Assembly (NCBI RefSeq): GCF_900188445.1
Contig: NZ_FZOR01000023.1
Span: forward strand, 1 to 64,000
Length of the DNA: 64,000 nt
DNA from: Actinomadura meyerae
GTDB taxonomy: Bacteria > Actinomycetota > Actinomycetes > Streptosporangiales > Streptosporangiaceae
Direction: 5' to 3'
Shown: positions 17,156 to 25,906 of the stretch, in pieces
How positions within the stretch are numbered: position 1 is the first letter of the stretch
Layout of the letters: each line of letters starts with the position of its first letter
Program-made: the position numbers and the translations under genes
The notes under the pieces: generated by a model
Database searches by the model: none
What the model was told of the DNA's origin: nothing
What the model saw: only the letters and a program-made list of their open reading frames with translations

Positions 17156-17833
17156 ATGCTCGAACAGTTCAACGCCCTGGTGGACGGCCTGCCGCCCGCG
17201 ACGGTCTACCTGATCATCGCCGCGCTGGTGTTCGCCGAGGCGGCGCTCTTCGTCGGGTTCGTGTTCCCCGGCGAGACCGCGATCGTCGTCGGCGGGGTGC
17301 TCGCCAGCCAGGACGTGCTGTCGCTGCCGGTGCTGCTGATCATCGCGGTGGTCGCGGCGGTCGCGGGCGACTCGGTCGGCTACGAGATCGGCCGCAAGTA
17401 CGGGCCGCGGCTGCTGGACGTCAAGATCATGCGAAAACACCGCGCGAAGGTCGCGGGCGCGCAGGACCTGATCCGCCGCCGGGGCGCGTTCGCGGTGTTC
17501 ATCGGGCGCTTCACCGCGCTGCTGCGGGCGCTGATGCCGGCGCTGGCGGGCAGCTCGAAGCTGCCGTATCCGAAGTTCCTGCTGTTCAACGTCATCGGCG
17601 GCGTGGTCTGGGTGGTGACGTTCACGCTCGGCGGCTACTTCGCGGGCGCGGCGTTCGAGCACGCGGCGAAGCTGGCGGGCCGGGGCCTCGCGATCGGGCT
17701 CGCGGTGGCGGCGGTCGTGGGGCTGGCGGTGTGGAGCGTCCGCAAGCGCCGCAAGGAGGCCGCGGAGGAGGCCCGCGCCGAGGCCGCGGAGGCCGGGGCG
17801 GGAGAGGTCGAGCCCGCGCGGCCGCTGCCGTAG
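17156..17833 (+). CDS. DedA family (VTT domain) membrane protein
   Basis: A 225-residue DedA-family integral membrane protein. The SNARE-associated/VTT core is clear: FVGFVFPGETAIVVGGVLAS, AAVAGDSVGYEIGRKYG and GAFAVFIGRFTALLRALMPALAG, followed by membrane helices near GGVVWVVTFTLGGYFAG and AIGLAVAAVVGLAVW. The tail is charged and cytoplasmic (KRRKEAAEEARAEAAEAG). Members translocate undecaprenyl phosphate or other polyprenyl and phospholipids across the membrane; the exact substrate is not readable. The start ATG at 17156 sits behind GGCGGGGG; the GC-rich upstream extension is unlikely. Confidence 0.9.
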   Translation: MLEQFNALVDGLPPATVYLIIAALVFAEAALFVGFVFPGETAIVVGGVLASQDVLSLPVLLIIAVVAAVAGDSVGYEIGRKYGPRLLDVKIMRKHRAKVAGAQDLIRRRGAFAVFIGRFTALLRALMPALAGSSKLPYPKFLLFNVIGGVVWVVTFTLGGYFAGAAFEHAAKLAGRGLAIGLAVAAVVGLAVWSVRKRRKEAAEEARAEAAEAGAGEVEPARPLP

Positions 17834-17853
17834 GGCTCGGGTGCGGGCGGGGC

Positions 17854-18921
17854 TCAGATGTGCATCCGGCCGCTGATCATCGGCAGGTCGAGGTAGGTGC
17901 GGATCCCGGGTTCGGCGGCGCACACCGCGGGGACGGAGTTCAGCGCGTGCGCGGACGCGGCGGAGATCACGTCGGTGGCCCAGTCCTGGTCGACCGCGAG
18001 CGTCAGCGCGGGGCGGCCGTCCACCCGCAGCGAGTAGCCGGGGCGGCCCCAGTCGTCCGGCATCCGGGCGGCGTCGGCCTTGTGCACCACCTCGACGGTG
18101 ATCACGGGGCGGCCGGCGGCGATCCCGCTGAACGTCCAGCGCGCCGCGGCGACGGTGCCGCGCGGGATCGGCCCGGCGGCGGTGGCGAGGTCGGTGCCGG
18201 CGAGCCGGTAGTCCGCGTCCACGTCGATCTCGTCGAGGTCGACGCCGAGCCCGGCCGCGACGAGGTGCAGGCTCTCGGAGAACTGCGCGCGCATCGCCGC
18301 GCGGGTCGGCCGCAGCGCGCGCTGGTACGCCTCCTCGGTCTTGCCGAAGCCGAGCATCTCGTGGACCATCCGCCACGACGGGTGCCGGGCGAAGTCGGAG
18401 CACTCGCGGGCGTAGACGTGGGTGATGCGGCGCGACAGCCGCGACAGCACGAGCGGCATGACGTCGGCCATGAAGCCGCCGCTGATGCCGCTGCCGTGCA
18501 CGGACGTCCCGCCCCGCTTGCACGCCTGCTCCAGTTCGCCGACGTACTGGGGGCCGTGGGCGTGCGGGTACACCAGCCCGCTGAGCGAGATCAGGTTCTT
18601 GCCGGACGCCAGCAGCGCGCAGATCGTGTCGAGCTCGGCGAACCGGTCGTGCACGGGGCTCGGGGCGTAGATGACGCAGTCGGCGTCCAGCGCGAGGATG
18701 TCGGCGATGTCGCGGGTCGCGGCCAGCCCGATCGGGGCGCGGCCCGCGAGGGCCCCGGCGTCGGCGCCGTCCTTGGCGGGGCTGTGCACCCAGACGCCGG
18801 CGAGCTCCATGTCGTCGCGGTCGAGGACGCCCCTGATCGCGCTGCGTCCGATCGCGCCCGTCGCCCATTGCACGATGCGGTAGGGGCGGCGGCCGGTGCC
18901 CGGCGCGGCGGCGGCGATCAT
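17854..18921 (-). CDS. DapB-fold NAD(P)-dependent dehydrogenase (amine/diaminopentanoate dehydrogenase-like)
   Basis: A 355-residue oxidoreductase with a dihydrodipicolinate-reductase-type N terminus: RIVQWATGAIGRSAIRGVLD is the nucleotide-binding loop, with DADCVIYAPSP and SGLVYPHAHGPQYVGELEQA following. The C-terminal domain (about residues 130-350) is the long actinobacterial type found in NAD(P)H-dependent amine dehydrogenase-family entries. The ATG at 18921 is preceded by GGAGG at good spacing. It is divergent from the SDR/enoyl-CoA hydratase pair, with a palindrome between. Related genes are common in lipid or steroid degradation regions, but the substrate is unknown. Confidence 0.82.
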   Translation of the reverse strand: MIAAAAPGTGRRPYRIVQWATGAIGRSAIRGVLDRDDMELAGVWVHSPAKDGADAGALAGRAPIGLAATRDIADILALDADCVIYAPSPVHDRFAELDTICALLASGKNLISLSGLVYPHAHGPQYVGELEQACKRGGTSVHGSGISGGFMADVMPLVLSRLSRRITHVYARECSDFARHPSWRMVHEMLGFGKTEEAYQRALRPTRAAMRAQFSESLHLVAAGLGVDLDEIDVDADYRLAGTDLATAAGPIPRGTVAAARWTFSGIAAGRPVITVEVVHKADAARMPDDWGRPGYSLRVDGRPALTLAVDQDWATDVISAASAHALNSVPAVCAAEPGIRTYLDLPMISGRMHI

Positions 18922-19066
18922 CGGGTCGGGACCTCCGTTGCTCCTCGCGGCTTCGCTGGAGACTACGCGCTGGCTCCGGCGAATTGCGGCATTCAACGCA
19001 ACTTCCCTCGCTCTCATCGTACGCGGGGACGACCCCGGTGCGGCGCGGCCGAGCGAGATTCGGTTT

Positions 19067-19078
19067 AGTGGTACCACT
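19067..19078. promoter_or_regulatory. 12-bp perfect palindrome in divergent promoter
   Basis: AGTGGTACCACT lies 55 bp before the SDR start and 146 bp before the DapB-like start. A candidate site for a dimeric repressor controlling one or both directions. Confidence 0.45.
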
Positions 19079-19132
19079 CGGTGGCCCCGGATGGTTGTCT
19101 GGTGGCCAGGTCTCGATGTGAGGGAGATGCGA

Positions 19133-20035
19133 ATGTCGGAACTGCGCTACGACGGCCGGGTCGCGGTCGTGACCGGGGCCGGCCACGGCCTCGGCCGCCG
19201 GCACGCCCTGGAGCTCGCCGCGCGCGGCGCCAAGGTCGTCGTCAACGACCTCGGCGGCGACCGGTCCGGTGTCGGCGCCTCCGCGGGCCCCGCCCAGGAG
19301 GTCGTGGACGAGATCAAGAAGAACGGCGGCGAGGCCGTCGCGAACCCAGACAACGTCGCGACCCCCGAGGGCGCGCAGGCCGTCGTGCAGACCGCGCTGG
19401 ACGCGTTCGGCAAGGTCGACATCGTCATCAACAACGCGGGCATCCTGCGCGACAAGTCGTTCAAGAACATGTCCGTCGAGGAGTTCGACGCGGTCATCGC
19501 CGTCCACCTGCGCGGCTCGTTCCTGGTGTCCAGCGCCGCGTGGTCGCACCTGCGGGAGCAGGGCTACGGCCGGATCGTGAACACCTCGTCCCCGGCGGGC
19601 CTGTTCGGCAACTTCGGCCAGGCCAACTACTCCACCGCCAAGATGGGCCTGGTCGGCTTCACCAAGACCCTCGCCCAGGAGGGCGCGAAGTACAACATCA
19701 AGGCCAACGCGATCGCCCCGGTGGCGTGGACGCGGATGACCGAGGACCTGCTGCCCGCCGACTTCGCGGACAAGCTCGGCGTCGACCAGGTGACGCCGCT
19801 CGTCGCGTGGCTGGTGCACGAGTCCAACGAGGACTCCGGCGAGGTCTACACCGTCGGCGGCGGCCGGATCGCGAAGATCTTCGTCGCGGAGGGCCCCGGC
19901 TACGGCCAGAACTCCACGCTGTCGGTGGAGGACGTCCGGGACAACTGGGCGGCGATCAGCGCGAACGAGCCGCTCACGGTGTTCCGGAACGTGGGCGAGC
20001 AGATGGGCCCGCTGATCCAGCAGCTCACCTCCTGA
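19133..20035 (+). CDS. SDR-family 3-hydroxyacyl-CoA dehydrogenase-like protein
   Basis: A 300-residue short-chain dehydrogenase resembling the dehydrogenase part of multifunctional beta-oxidation enzyme MFE-2. The NAD-binding motif is TGAGHGLGRRHALELAARGA, then VVVNDLGG and NNAGILRDKSF. The catalytic set is Ser in NTSSPAGLFGNFGQ, and Tyr and Lys in NYSTAKMGL. The C-terminal part includes VYTVGGGRIAKIFVAEGPGY. The ATG at 19133 follows AGGGAG by 6 nt. The enoyl-CoA hydratase gene begins 4 nt downstream, so the pair probably carries out hydration and oxidation of an acyl-CoA (fatty acid or sterol side chain). Confidence 0.88.
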   Translation: MSELRYDGRVAVVTGAGHGLGRRHALELAARGAKVVVNDLGGDRSGVGASAGPAQEVVDEIKKNGGEAVANPDNVATPEGAQAVVQTALDAFGKVDIVINNAGILRDKSFKNMSVEEFDAVIAVHLRGSFLVSSAAWSHLREQGYGRIVNTSSPAGLFGNFGQANYSTAKMGLVGFTKTLAQEGAKYNIKANAIAPVAWTRMTEDLLPADFADKLGVDQVTPLVAWLVHESNEDSGEVYTVGGGRIAKIFVAEGPGYGQNSTLSVEDVRDNWAAISANEPLTVFRNVGEQMGPLIQQLTS

Positions 20036-20039
20036 GCCG

Positions 20040-20837
20040 TTGGGCGGGATCAAGCTCGACCGGCGGGACGGGGTGGTCACGATCACCCTGTCCCGGCCGG
20101 AGCGTCTGAACGCCGTCGACGGCGCCCTGACCGAGGAGATGCTCGACGCCCTCAACGAGCTGGCGCGCGACGCGTCCACCCACGTGGTCGTGCTCACCGG
20201 CGAGGGCCGCGGGTTCTGCTCGGGCATGGACATCCAGGGCGGCGACCCGGGCGGGGAGAGCGCCGAGGGCCGCGTCCAGCGGCTCTACGGGGGCATCGCG
20301 CGCGGCGCGGAGGTCACCGCGCGGCTGCGGGAGATCCCGCAGCCGGTGATCGCGGCGCTGCACGGGCCGGTCGCGGGCATGGGCGTGTCGTGGGCGCTCG
20401 CCAGCGACCTGCGGGTCGCCGACCCGACGACCCGGTTCGTCATCCCGTTCACGAACCTCGGCCTGTCGGCCGGCGACTGCGGCCTGTCCTGGCTGCTGCC
20501 CCGCCTGGTCGGCCCGGCCAAGGCCGCGGAGCTGTCCTACCGCGCCCAGCGCCTGGACGTGACCCGCGCGAACGAGCTCGGCCTGATCACCGAGATCACC
20601 CCGGAGGGCGGTGACCAGGAGGCCGCGCAGGCCCTGGCCGACGAGCTGCTCACCAAGTCCCCGTACGGCCTGCGCCGCACGAAGGAACTGCTCAACGCGT
20701 CCCTGGACGCCCCGGGCCTGCGCCGCCAGCTCATGGCGGAGACGGCCGTCCAGACCCTCGCCTTCTTCAGCGAGGACCTCGCGGAGGGCATGACCGCGAC
20801 CCTGCAGAAGCGCACACCCGATTTCAAGAACCGCTGA
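20040..20837 (+). CDS. Enoyl-CoA hydratase/isomerase family protein
   Basis: A 265-residue crotonase-family enzyme. The oxyanion-hole segments are visible: GRGFCSGMDIQGG and ALHGPVAGMGVSWALASDLRVAD. The catalytic region FTNLGLSAGDCGLSWLLPRLVG has an Asp at the second catalytic-Glu position, so the exact reaction (hydratase or isomerase) is uncertain. The start is a TTG at 20040, 4 nt after the SDR stop; no better start fits. Co-transcription with the SDR supports acyl-CoA beta-oxidation. Confidence 0.88.
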   Translation: MGGIKLDRRDGVVTITLSRPERLNAVDGALTEEMLDALNELARDASTHVVVLTGEGRGFCSGMDIQGGDPGGESAEGRVQRLYGGIARGAEVTARLREIPQPVIAALHGPVAGMGVSWALASDLRVADPTTRFVIPFTNLGLSAGDCGLSWLLPRLVGPAKAAELSYRAQRLDVTRANELGLITEITPEGGDQEAAQALADELLTKSPYGLRRTKELLNASLDAPGLRRQLMAETAVQTLAFFSEDLAEGMTATLQKRTPDFKNR

Positions 20838-20990
20838 CGCCCGACAGGCCACGGGCCGGACGACGAAAAGCGCCCAGCGAAGGCCGCCCGGCCCGTGCCG
20901 CAATTGTCAGGCGAAGCCCTACAGACCAACAACCCCAGCCCCGGTACGGGTCGGGCGGCCGGAGGGCGCCCAGCGCCCGGAGGCCGCACG

Positions 20991-21112
20991 GCCCGCCGAG
21001 CCGGGCGACCGCAGCGACACGACGAGAGCCTGCACGGTCGTAGGACACCGGCACCGTGGCGTGAGGATCGACCGGCTCGTGACGGGGGTTCCAGGGGGTC
21101 GCCCCCCTGGGT
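20991..21112. repeat. 122-bp direct repeat, copy 1, ending in a GC hairpin
   Basis: Identical to 21166-21287 except for a single base seen by eye (GCGACACG versus GCGGCACG). Its right end is a strong hairpin, CCAGGGGG-TCGC-CCCCCTGG (21091-21110), which could act as a terminator between convergent genes. No transposase or terminal inverted repeats. Confidence 0.9.
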
Positions 21113-21165
21113 TGACGCAGCACGGGTAGGGCCGCGGAGCGAGCGCTAGCGAGCGCGGCGGCCCT

Positions 21166-21287
21166 GCCCGCCGAGCCGGGCGACCGCAGCGGCACGACGA
21201 GAGCCTGCACGGTCGTAGGACACCGGCACCGTGGCGTGAGGATCGACCGGCTCGTGACGGGGGTTCCAGGGGGTCGCCCCCCTGGGT
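21166..21287. repeat. 122-bp direct repeat, copy 2, ending in a GC hairpin
   Basis: Second copy at an offset of 175 bp, with the same hairpin at 21266-21285. The 175-bp periodicity suggests a tandem duplication whose unit includes the spacer. Confidence 0.9.
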
Positions 21288-21296
21288 AAACACAGC

Positions 21297-22148
21297 TCAA
21301 CCAGCCAGTGCGGACGACAGAGCTTCCACGTAGCGGAGTGCGGCCAGGCGGGCCAGGGCGGGGTGCGCGCCGAGGGGGGCGGAGTGGGCGGCGCCCACGC
21401 TGGCGGCGGCGGGCGGGATGAGGGCCGCTTCCGGTTCGGTGCCGATCACGTGGGGGGCCACTGCGATCGACGCGGCGCCCGCCATGCGCAGCTGCTCGGC
21501 CGCGGCCTTGACCGACGCCTCGTCGTTGAGGGAGGCGGTGAAGACCGGCGCGGCGAGCCGGGAGGCGAGCAGCACGCTGGTGACCTCGGCCTGCCGTACG
21601 GCGGTCGCGTCGCCGGGGGTGGCGACGATGAAGCCGGACGCGGCGGTCACCATGGTCATCAGCCGGATGCGGTCGGCGCGGGCGAGGCCGGCGTCGGCGA
21701 GCCGGTCGTGCAGCGCCTCGGCGATGAGCGGGTGCGGGCCGAGCGGCTCGGCGGCGACGGCGCGCACGGGGGCGGCCGCGACGGCGGCGTGCACGGCGCG
21801 GTCGAGCGCCGGGTCGGGGCCGGTGGTCAGCGGGACCACGACGGCGGCGAGCTCGTCCTGCTCCTGGCGCAGCCCGGCGAGGACGCCGTGCAGCGGGGCC
21901 TCGGCGCCGTCCAGGTGCCCGACGTAGGCGGGCTGGCCGGTGTGCTCTATCTCGACGAGCCGGGCTAGCTCGGCGCCGACCTCGGCGCCGGCCTGCCGGG
22001 CGTGCCCGGGCACGGCCAGGACCAGCGTGGGGGAACCGGGGGGCAGCAGGAAGGACTCGTCGCCGCGGTGCCGGCCGCCGCGGGGGGTGCGGCGCCGTCG
22101 CGACGGCAGTGCCTCGGATGCCTGGCTTTCGGGACTCACGGCGGGCAT
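21297..22148 (-). CDS. CbiX/SirB-like sirohydrochlorin chelatase-family protein
   Basis: A 283-residue protein with two half-domains of the CbiX/SirB type. The first starts LVLAVPGHARQAGAEVGAELARLVE near residue 42, and the second contains AEQLRMAGAASIAVAPHVIG. Family members insert cobalt or iron into sirohydrochlorin in cobalamin or siroheme synthesis. No other tetrapyrrole genes lie nearby, so the role is uncertain and it may be a stand-alone paralogue. The first ~35 residues are Ser/Arg-rich and probably disordered. The ATG at 22148 follows GAGGG by about 7 nt. Confidence 0.78.
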   Translation of the reverse strand: MPAVSPESQASEALPSRRRRTPRGGRHRGDESFLLPPGSPTLVLAVPGHARQAGAEVGAELARLVEIEHTGQPAYVGHLDGAEAPLHGVLAGLRQEQDELAAVVVPLTTGPDPALDRAVHAAVAAAPVRAVAAEPLGPHPLIAEALHDRLADAGLARADRIRLMTMVTAASGFIVATPGDATAVRQAEVTSVLLASRLAAPVFTASLNDEASVKAAAEQLRMAGAASIAVAPHVIGTEPEAALIPPAAASVGAAHSAPLGAHPALARLAALRYVEALSSALAG

Positions 22149-22516
22149 CGTAACGCCCTCGGGGCCCGGAGCCCTCCTCCCGTCCCGGCCTCCGTCGTTG
22201 CCTGTATGAATCGTGGATCTCCTTTCCGTGCCGGCGCGACGCGAACGGGGGTGGTGCGAGCGTGGTGGCGCGAGCGGTGGTGAAGAAGCAGAGTATGGCG
22301 CAATGCCCGCGAGCAACAGGGGGAAATGAAGTAAATTGTCCGGATTTGCCGCTATCTCCTTGCGGAAGCCGCGGCAAGATCACTCCGGTCCCGCGCATCG
22401 CCGCAGGTGACGCGGAATGGTGCGGATCCGTCCGAAAGGCGCCAAAGGGGTTGCGGTCTCGTCGCGGGCCGCCTTTATGATCCAGGGACCCTCCACGACG
22501 GAACGGTCGAGGTCAC
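22149..22516. promoter_or_regulatory. Divergent control region before the first conservon
   Basis: A 368-bp gap with no supported gene. A possible rightward promoter is TTGCGG (22451-22456) with TATGAT (22476-22481); the 19-base spacing is slightly long. The stretch around 22290-22350 is AT-rich for this DNA and may hold the leftward promoter. Confidence 0.4.
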
Positions 22517-25063
22517 ATGAAATCCCCCCGTACGCGCTCGATCCGCTCGAAGGTGACGGCGCTGCTGCTCGTGCCGCTGCTGTCGCTGGTGGCGCTGTGG
22601 GGGTACGCCGCGAGCGCCACCGGGCGGGACGCGCTCGCCCAGCGCAAGTACCACACACTCGACCGCGTGTTCGGGCCGAGCGGGCAGAGCCTCCTGGTGG
22701 AGCTCGGCAAGGAGCGCCAGTCCTCGGCCGTCTTCCTCAGCACCCCGCGCTCCACCCCCGGCGGCGTGCCCGTCACGCTCGTCGCCCAGCGCACGCGCGT
22801 CGACAAGGCCGTCGAGAACTTCCGGCGCCAGGCCGCCTCGGACGCGGCGCGCGGCGCCACCACCGAGGAGATGAAGGGCCGCGTCACCGAGGTCCTGCGG
22901 GCGCTCGGCGGGCTGGCCGGCCTGCGCTCGGCGGTCGACGGGCGGCTCGTCGACCGGCTGACCGCGATCAACGGCTACAGCACGATGGTGGACGACCTGC
23001 ACCGGCTGTACGACGGCCTCGTGGTCATCGACGACTCCGGCCTCTACAACTGGATGCTGGCCACCCGGCACGCCGCGCGCGGCATGGAACTGCTCCAGCG
23101 CGAGAACGCGCTGATCGCCTCCGCCCTCGTCACCAAGGGCCGGATGACGCCCGCCGAGCACCGGCTGTTCGTCGAGATGACCGGCGAGCAGCGCTGGCAG
23201 TGGATCAAGCAGCGCACGCTGCTCGACCCGGTCGTCTACCGGACCGGGACCGCGCCGGTCTTCGCGTCCCGCCGCTACCAGGACTTCAAGGCCATCGAGG
23301 ACCGCGTCGCCGCCGCCGACCCGCGCAAGCCGCTGCCCGTCGGGGAGGCCGAGTGGCGCCGGACCGCCGACCCGCTCGTGGCGTCGGTCAGCGCGATGGT
23401 GCTCGGCAGCTCCAAGGGGGCCGCCGAGCGGGCCGACCGGCTCGGCCGCGACGCCTACGTGCGGCTCGGCGTGGTCGGCGGCCTCGGCCTGCTGGCGATC
23501 GCCGCCTCGGTGCTGCTGTCGCTGCGGTTCGCGCGCGGGTTCGTCCGGGAGCTGGTCGGGCTGCACGGCTCCGCCGAGGAACTGGCCGAGCGGCGGCTGC
23601 CCGGCGTCGTCGCGCGGCTCAGCCGCAACGAGAGCGTGGACGTCGCCGCCGAGGCGCCGGGCCTGCACGCGGGCGGCACCACCGAGATCGCCCGGCTGGC
23701 GGACGCGTTCGCCAAGGTGCAGCGGACCGCCGTCGACGCCGCCGTCGGCCAGGCCGAGCTGCGCGCCGGCGTCAGCCGCATCTTCCTCAACATCGCCCGC
23801 CGCAACCAGTCGCTCCTGCACCGCCAGCTCACGATGCTGGACGGCCTGGAGAGCCGCGCCGAGGCCGACGACCTGGAAGACCTGTTCCGCATCGACCACC
23901 TCACCACCCGCATGCGGCGGCACGCGGAGAGCCTGATCATCCTGTCCGGCGCCACGCCGGGCCGCGGCTGGCGGCGGCCGGTGCGGCTCACCGACGTGCT
24001 GCGCGCCGCCGTGTCGGAGATCGAGGACTACACCCGCGTGACCGTGCTCACCGACTCCGAGGACGGACTGGTCGGCGCCGCCGTCACCGACGTCGTGCAC
24101 CTGCTGGCCGAGCTGATCGAGAACGCCGCCGTGTTCTCGCCGCCGAACACCGAGGTGCGCGTCAAGGCCGAGCGGGTCGGCAACGGGTTCGCCGTCGAGA
24201 TCGAGGACCGCGGGCTCGGCGTCCGGCCGGAGCTGCTCGCCGAGGCGAACCGGCGGCTCGCCGAACCGCCGGACTACGACCTCGTCGACACCGACCAGCT
24301 CGGCTTGTTCGTCGTCGCGCGCCTCGCGGCCCGGCACGGCATCGCCGTGACGCTGCAGCGGTCCCCGTACGGCGGCGTGACGGCGGTCGTCCTGCTGCCG
24401 CACGATCTGGTCGTCCCGGCGGAGCAGATGGAGGCGGGCTCGGCCGAGGCGTCCCCCCTCGACACCGCCACCGACGGCGAGCCGGGTGCGGCCCTGGTGC
24501 CGAGGCCCCGGTCCGAGGCCGTCGTCCCGCTGCGCGAGGCGCCTCCGGCGGAGGCGGGGCTGACGGACGCGGGGCTGGCGGACGCGGGGCCCGCGGAGCC
24601 GGTGGAGGCGCCGCCCGCGCTGCCCCGGCTCACCGGCCCGTGGGGCGACCCGGCCCGGCCGGTGCTCGCGGCGCCGCCGCGCAGCGCCCCGAACCCCTGG
24701 TCGGATGATGCCGCCGTGGGCGGGACCATGGGCGAGACCGCTGCGGGAGACGCCGCCGGGGAGCCCGCGGAGGGCGGGACGGACGGCGGCATCGACGGCG
24801 GCACCGAGACTGGCGCGGACGCCGGCGACGACGACTGGCGGCCCGCGGGGACCCATGCGGGGCTGCCCCGCCGGGTCAGGCAGAAGAACCTGGCACCGCA
24901 GCTGCGCAAGCGGCCCGCGCCGCGTCCCGCGGCGCAGGCCGGGGCGGGCGTGTCCGGGGGCGTCGCACGCTCCCCGGAGGAGGCGCGCTCGCTGATGGCA
25001 TCGATTCAGCAGGGTTGGCGGCGCGGCCGCGCGACGGATGTGGGGGATGAGGAAACCCGATGA
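22517..25063 (+). CDS. cvnA: Conservon histidine-kinase-like protein CvnA (first conservon)
   Basis: An 848-residue membrane sensor with ATPase domain. TM1 is at about residues 14-35, followed by an extracellular NIT-type sensor region (LLVELGKERQSSAVFLSTP) and TM2 near 314-336. Next come a HAMP-like segment, the dimerisation region with NQSLLHRQLTMLDGLE and DHLTTRMRRHAE, and the ATPase N-box LIENAAVFSPPNTEVRV with EDRGLGV. The long tail is Ala/Pro/Glu/Gly-rich and ends with the motif RSLMASIQQGWRRGR, also present in the second CvnA (RSMLSAMQAGWRRGR). In Streptomyces, CvnA works with the Roadblock, DUF742 and GTPase proteins as a membrane signalling complex resembling eukaryotic G-protein coupling. 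The stop overlaps cvnB by 4 nt. Confidence 0.93.
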   Translation: MKSPRTRSIRSKVTALLLVPLLSLVALWGYAASATGRDALAQRKYHTLDRVFGPSGQSLLVELGKERQSSAVFLSTPRSTPGGVPVTLVAQRTRVDKAVENFRRQAASDAARGATTEEMKGRVTEVLRALGGLAGLRSAVDGRLVDRLTAINGYSTMVDDLHRLYDGLVVIDDSGLYNWMLATRHAARGMELLQRENALIASALVTKGRMTPAEHRLFVEMTGEQRWQWIKQRTLLDPVVYRTGTAPVFASRRYQDFKAIEDRVAAADPRKPLPVGEAEWRRTADPLVASVSAMVLGSSKGAAERADRLGRDAYVRLGVVGGLGLLAIAASVLLSLRFARGFVRELVGLHGSAEELAERRLPGVVARLSRNESVDVAAEAPGLHAGGTTEIARLADAFAKVQRTAVDAAVGQAELRAGVSRIFLNIARRNQSLLHRQLTMLDGLESRAEADDLEDLFRIDHLTTRMRRHAESLIILSGATPGRGWRRPVRLTDVLRAAVSEIEDYTRVTVLTDSEDGLVGAAVTDVVHLLAELIENAAVFSPPNTEVRVKAERVGNGFAVEIEDRGLGVRPELLAEANRRLAEPPDYDLVDTDQLGLFVVARLAARHGIAVTLQRSPYGGVTAVVLLPHDLVVPAEQMEAGSAEASPLDTATDGEPGAALVPRPRSEAVVPLREAPPAEAGLTDAGLADAGPAEPVEAPPALPRLTGPWGDPARPVLAAPPRSAPNPWSDDAAVGGTMGETAAGDAAGEPAEGGTDGGIDGGTETGADAGDDDWRPAGTHAGLPRRVRQKNLAPQLRKRPAPRPAAQAGAGVSGGVARSPEEARSLMASIQQGWRRGRATDVGDEETR

Positions 25064-25512
25064 TGCACAACACCGCGACCGGTGAACTGAACTGGCTGCT
25101 CAACGACTTCGCCGAGCGGGTGACCACGGTGCGGCAGGCGGTGATCCTGTCCCGGGACGGGCTGGCCGTCGCCGCCTCGAACGAGCTGGCCCGCGAGGAC
25201 GCCGAGCACCTGTCCGCGCTGGCGTCCGGGGTGCAGAGCCTCGCGCGCGGCGCGGGCCGGCACTTCGCGGGCGGCAACGTCCGGCAGACCATCATCGAGA
25301 TGGACGCGCTGCTGCTGTTCGTGACCGCCGCGGGCGACGGCACCTGCCTCGCCGTGCTCGCCGAGGCGGAGGCCGACGCCGGCCTCGTCGCCTACGAGAT
25401 GGCGGTGCTGGTCAAGCGGGTCGGCCAGCACCTGCAGGCGGGCCCGAGGTTCGGCGCGGACGCGCCCGGCGCGGACTTCGGCGCCGGAGGGCCCGCGCCA
25501 CGGGTCTACTGA
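25060..25512 (+). CDS. cvnB: Roadblock/LC7 domain protein CvnB (first conservon)
   Basis: A 150-residue Roadblock/LC7 protein. The domain spans about residues 8-120, starting LNWLLNDFAERVTTVRQAVI and LSRDGLAVAASNEL, and ending VAYEMAVLVKRVGQHL. Roadblock proteins bind and regulate small GTPases of the MglA/Ras type; here the partner should be the CvnD encoded 0.4 kb downstream. The ATG overlaps the cvnA stop (ATGA), giving translational coupling. The last ~30 residues are Gly/Ala/Pro-rich. Confidence 0.93.
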   Translation: MMHNTATGELNWLLNDFAERVTTVRQAVILSRDGLAVAASNELAREDAEHLSALASGVQSLARGAGRHFAGGNVRQTIIEMDALLLFVTAAGDGTCLAVLAEAEADAGLVAYEMAVLVKRVGQHLQAGPRFGADAPGADFGAGGPAPRVY

Positions 25513-25525
25513 GGGCCGCCGACCC

Positions 25526-25906
25526 ATGGACCCGTCGGCAGAGCGGTGGCTGGACCGGGACGCCGGCCCGGTCGTGCGCCCGTACGCGCGGACCCGGGGC
25601 CGCACCCGCCCCGGCGGCCCCGGCTTCGAGCTGATCGCGGTGGTCGCCGCGACCGGCGTCCCGGCCGGGGACCGGCTGCGCTACCGCCCCGACCACGCCC
25701 GGGTGCTGCGCCGCTGCGCCGCGCCCGTCCCGGTCGTCGACCTCGCCAGCGACCTCGGGCTGCCGATCGGCGTCGTCCGCGTGCTGCTCGGCGACCTGCG
25801 GGACGAGGGGCTCGTCGCGGTGGTCGCCGAGGCGCGCTCCGCCGCGGGCCGCCGCCCGCCGGCCGGGGTGCTGAGGGAGGTGCTCAATGGCCTCCGAGCA
25901 CTTTGA
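25526..25906 (+). CDS. cvnC: DUF742 protein CvnC (first conservon)
   Basis: A 126-residue DUF742 protein, the third conservon component. Typical features are GPVVRPYARTRGRTRPG at residues 14-30, a winged-helix-like core VVDLASDLGLPIGVVRVLLG and the C-terminal VLREVLNGLRAL. In studied conservons it binds the other components; some CvnC-like proteins look DNA-binding, but no direct activity is proven. It overlaps cvnD by 20 nt, exactly as in the second conservon. Confidence 0.92.
   Translation: MDPSAERWLDRDAGPVVRPYARTRGRTRPGGPGFELIAVVAATGVPAGDRLRYRPDHARVLRRCAAPVPVVDLASDLGLPIGVVRVLLGDLRDEGLVAVVAEARSAAGRRPPAGVLREVLNGLRAL

Larger units (their letters stand above)
20838..21296. other. 459-bp gene-free region holding a duplicated hairpin element
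   Basis: No gene supported. It lies between the convergent hydratase and CbiX-like genes and is mostly taken up by two copies of a 122-bp element (20991-21112 and 21166-21287), separated by 53 bp that contain a GCGAGCGCTAGCGAGCGC self-complementary block. Confidence 0.6.

Noticed and set aside
15034..19068. A 1344-codon plus-strand open frame
   Set aside because: Low-complexity Arg/Gly/Val-rich translation antisense to the AIM24, GST-like and DapB-like genes, all of which show real motifs.
20838..21296. Insertion sequence or attachment site
   Set aside because: There are direct repeats and hairpins but no transposase or integrase frame, no terminal inverted repeats and no tRNA gene.
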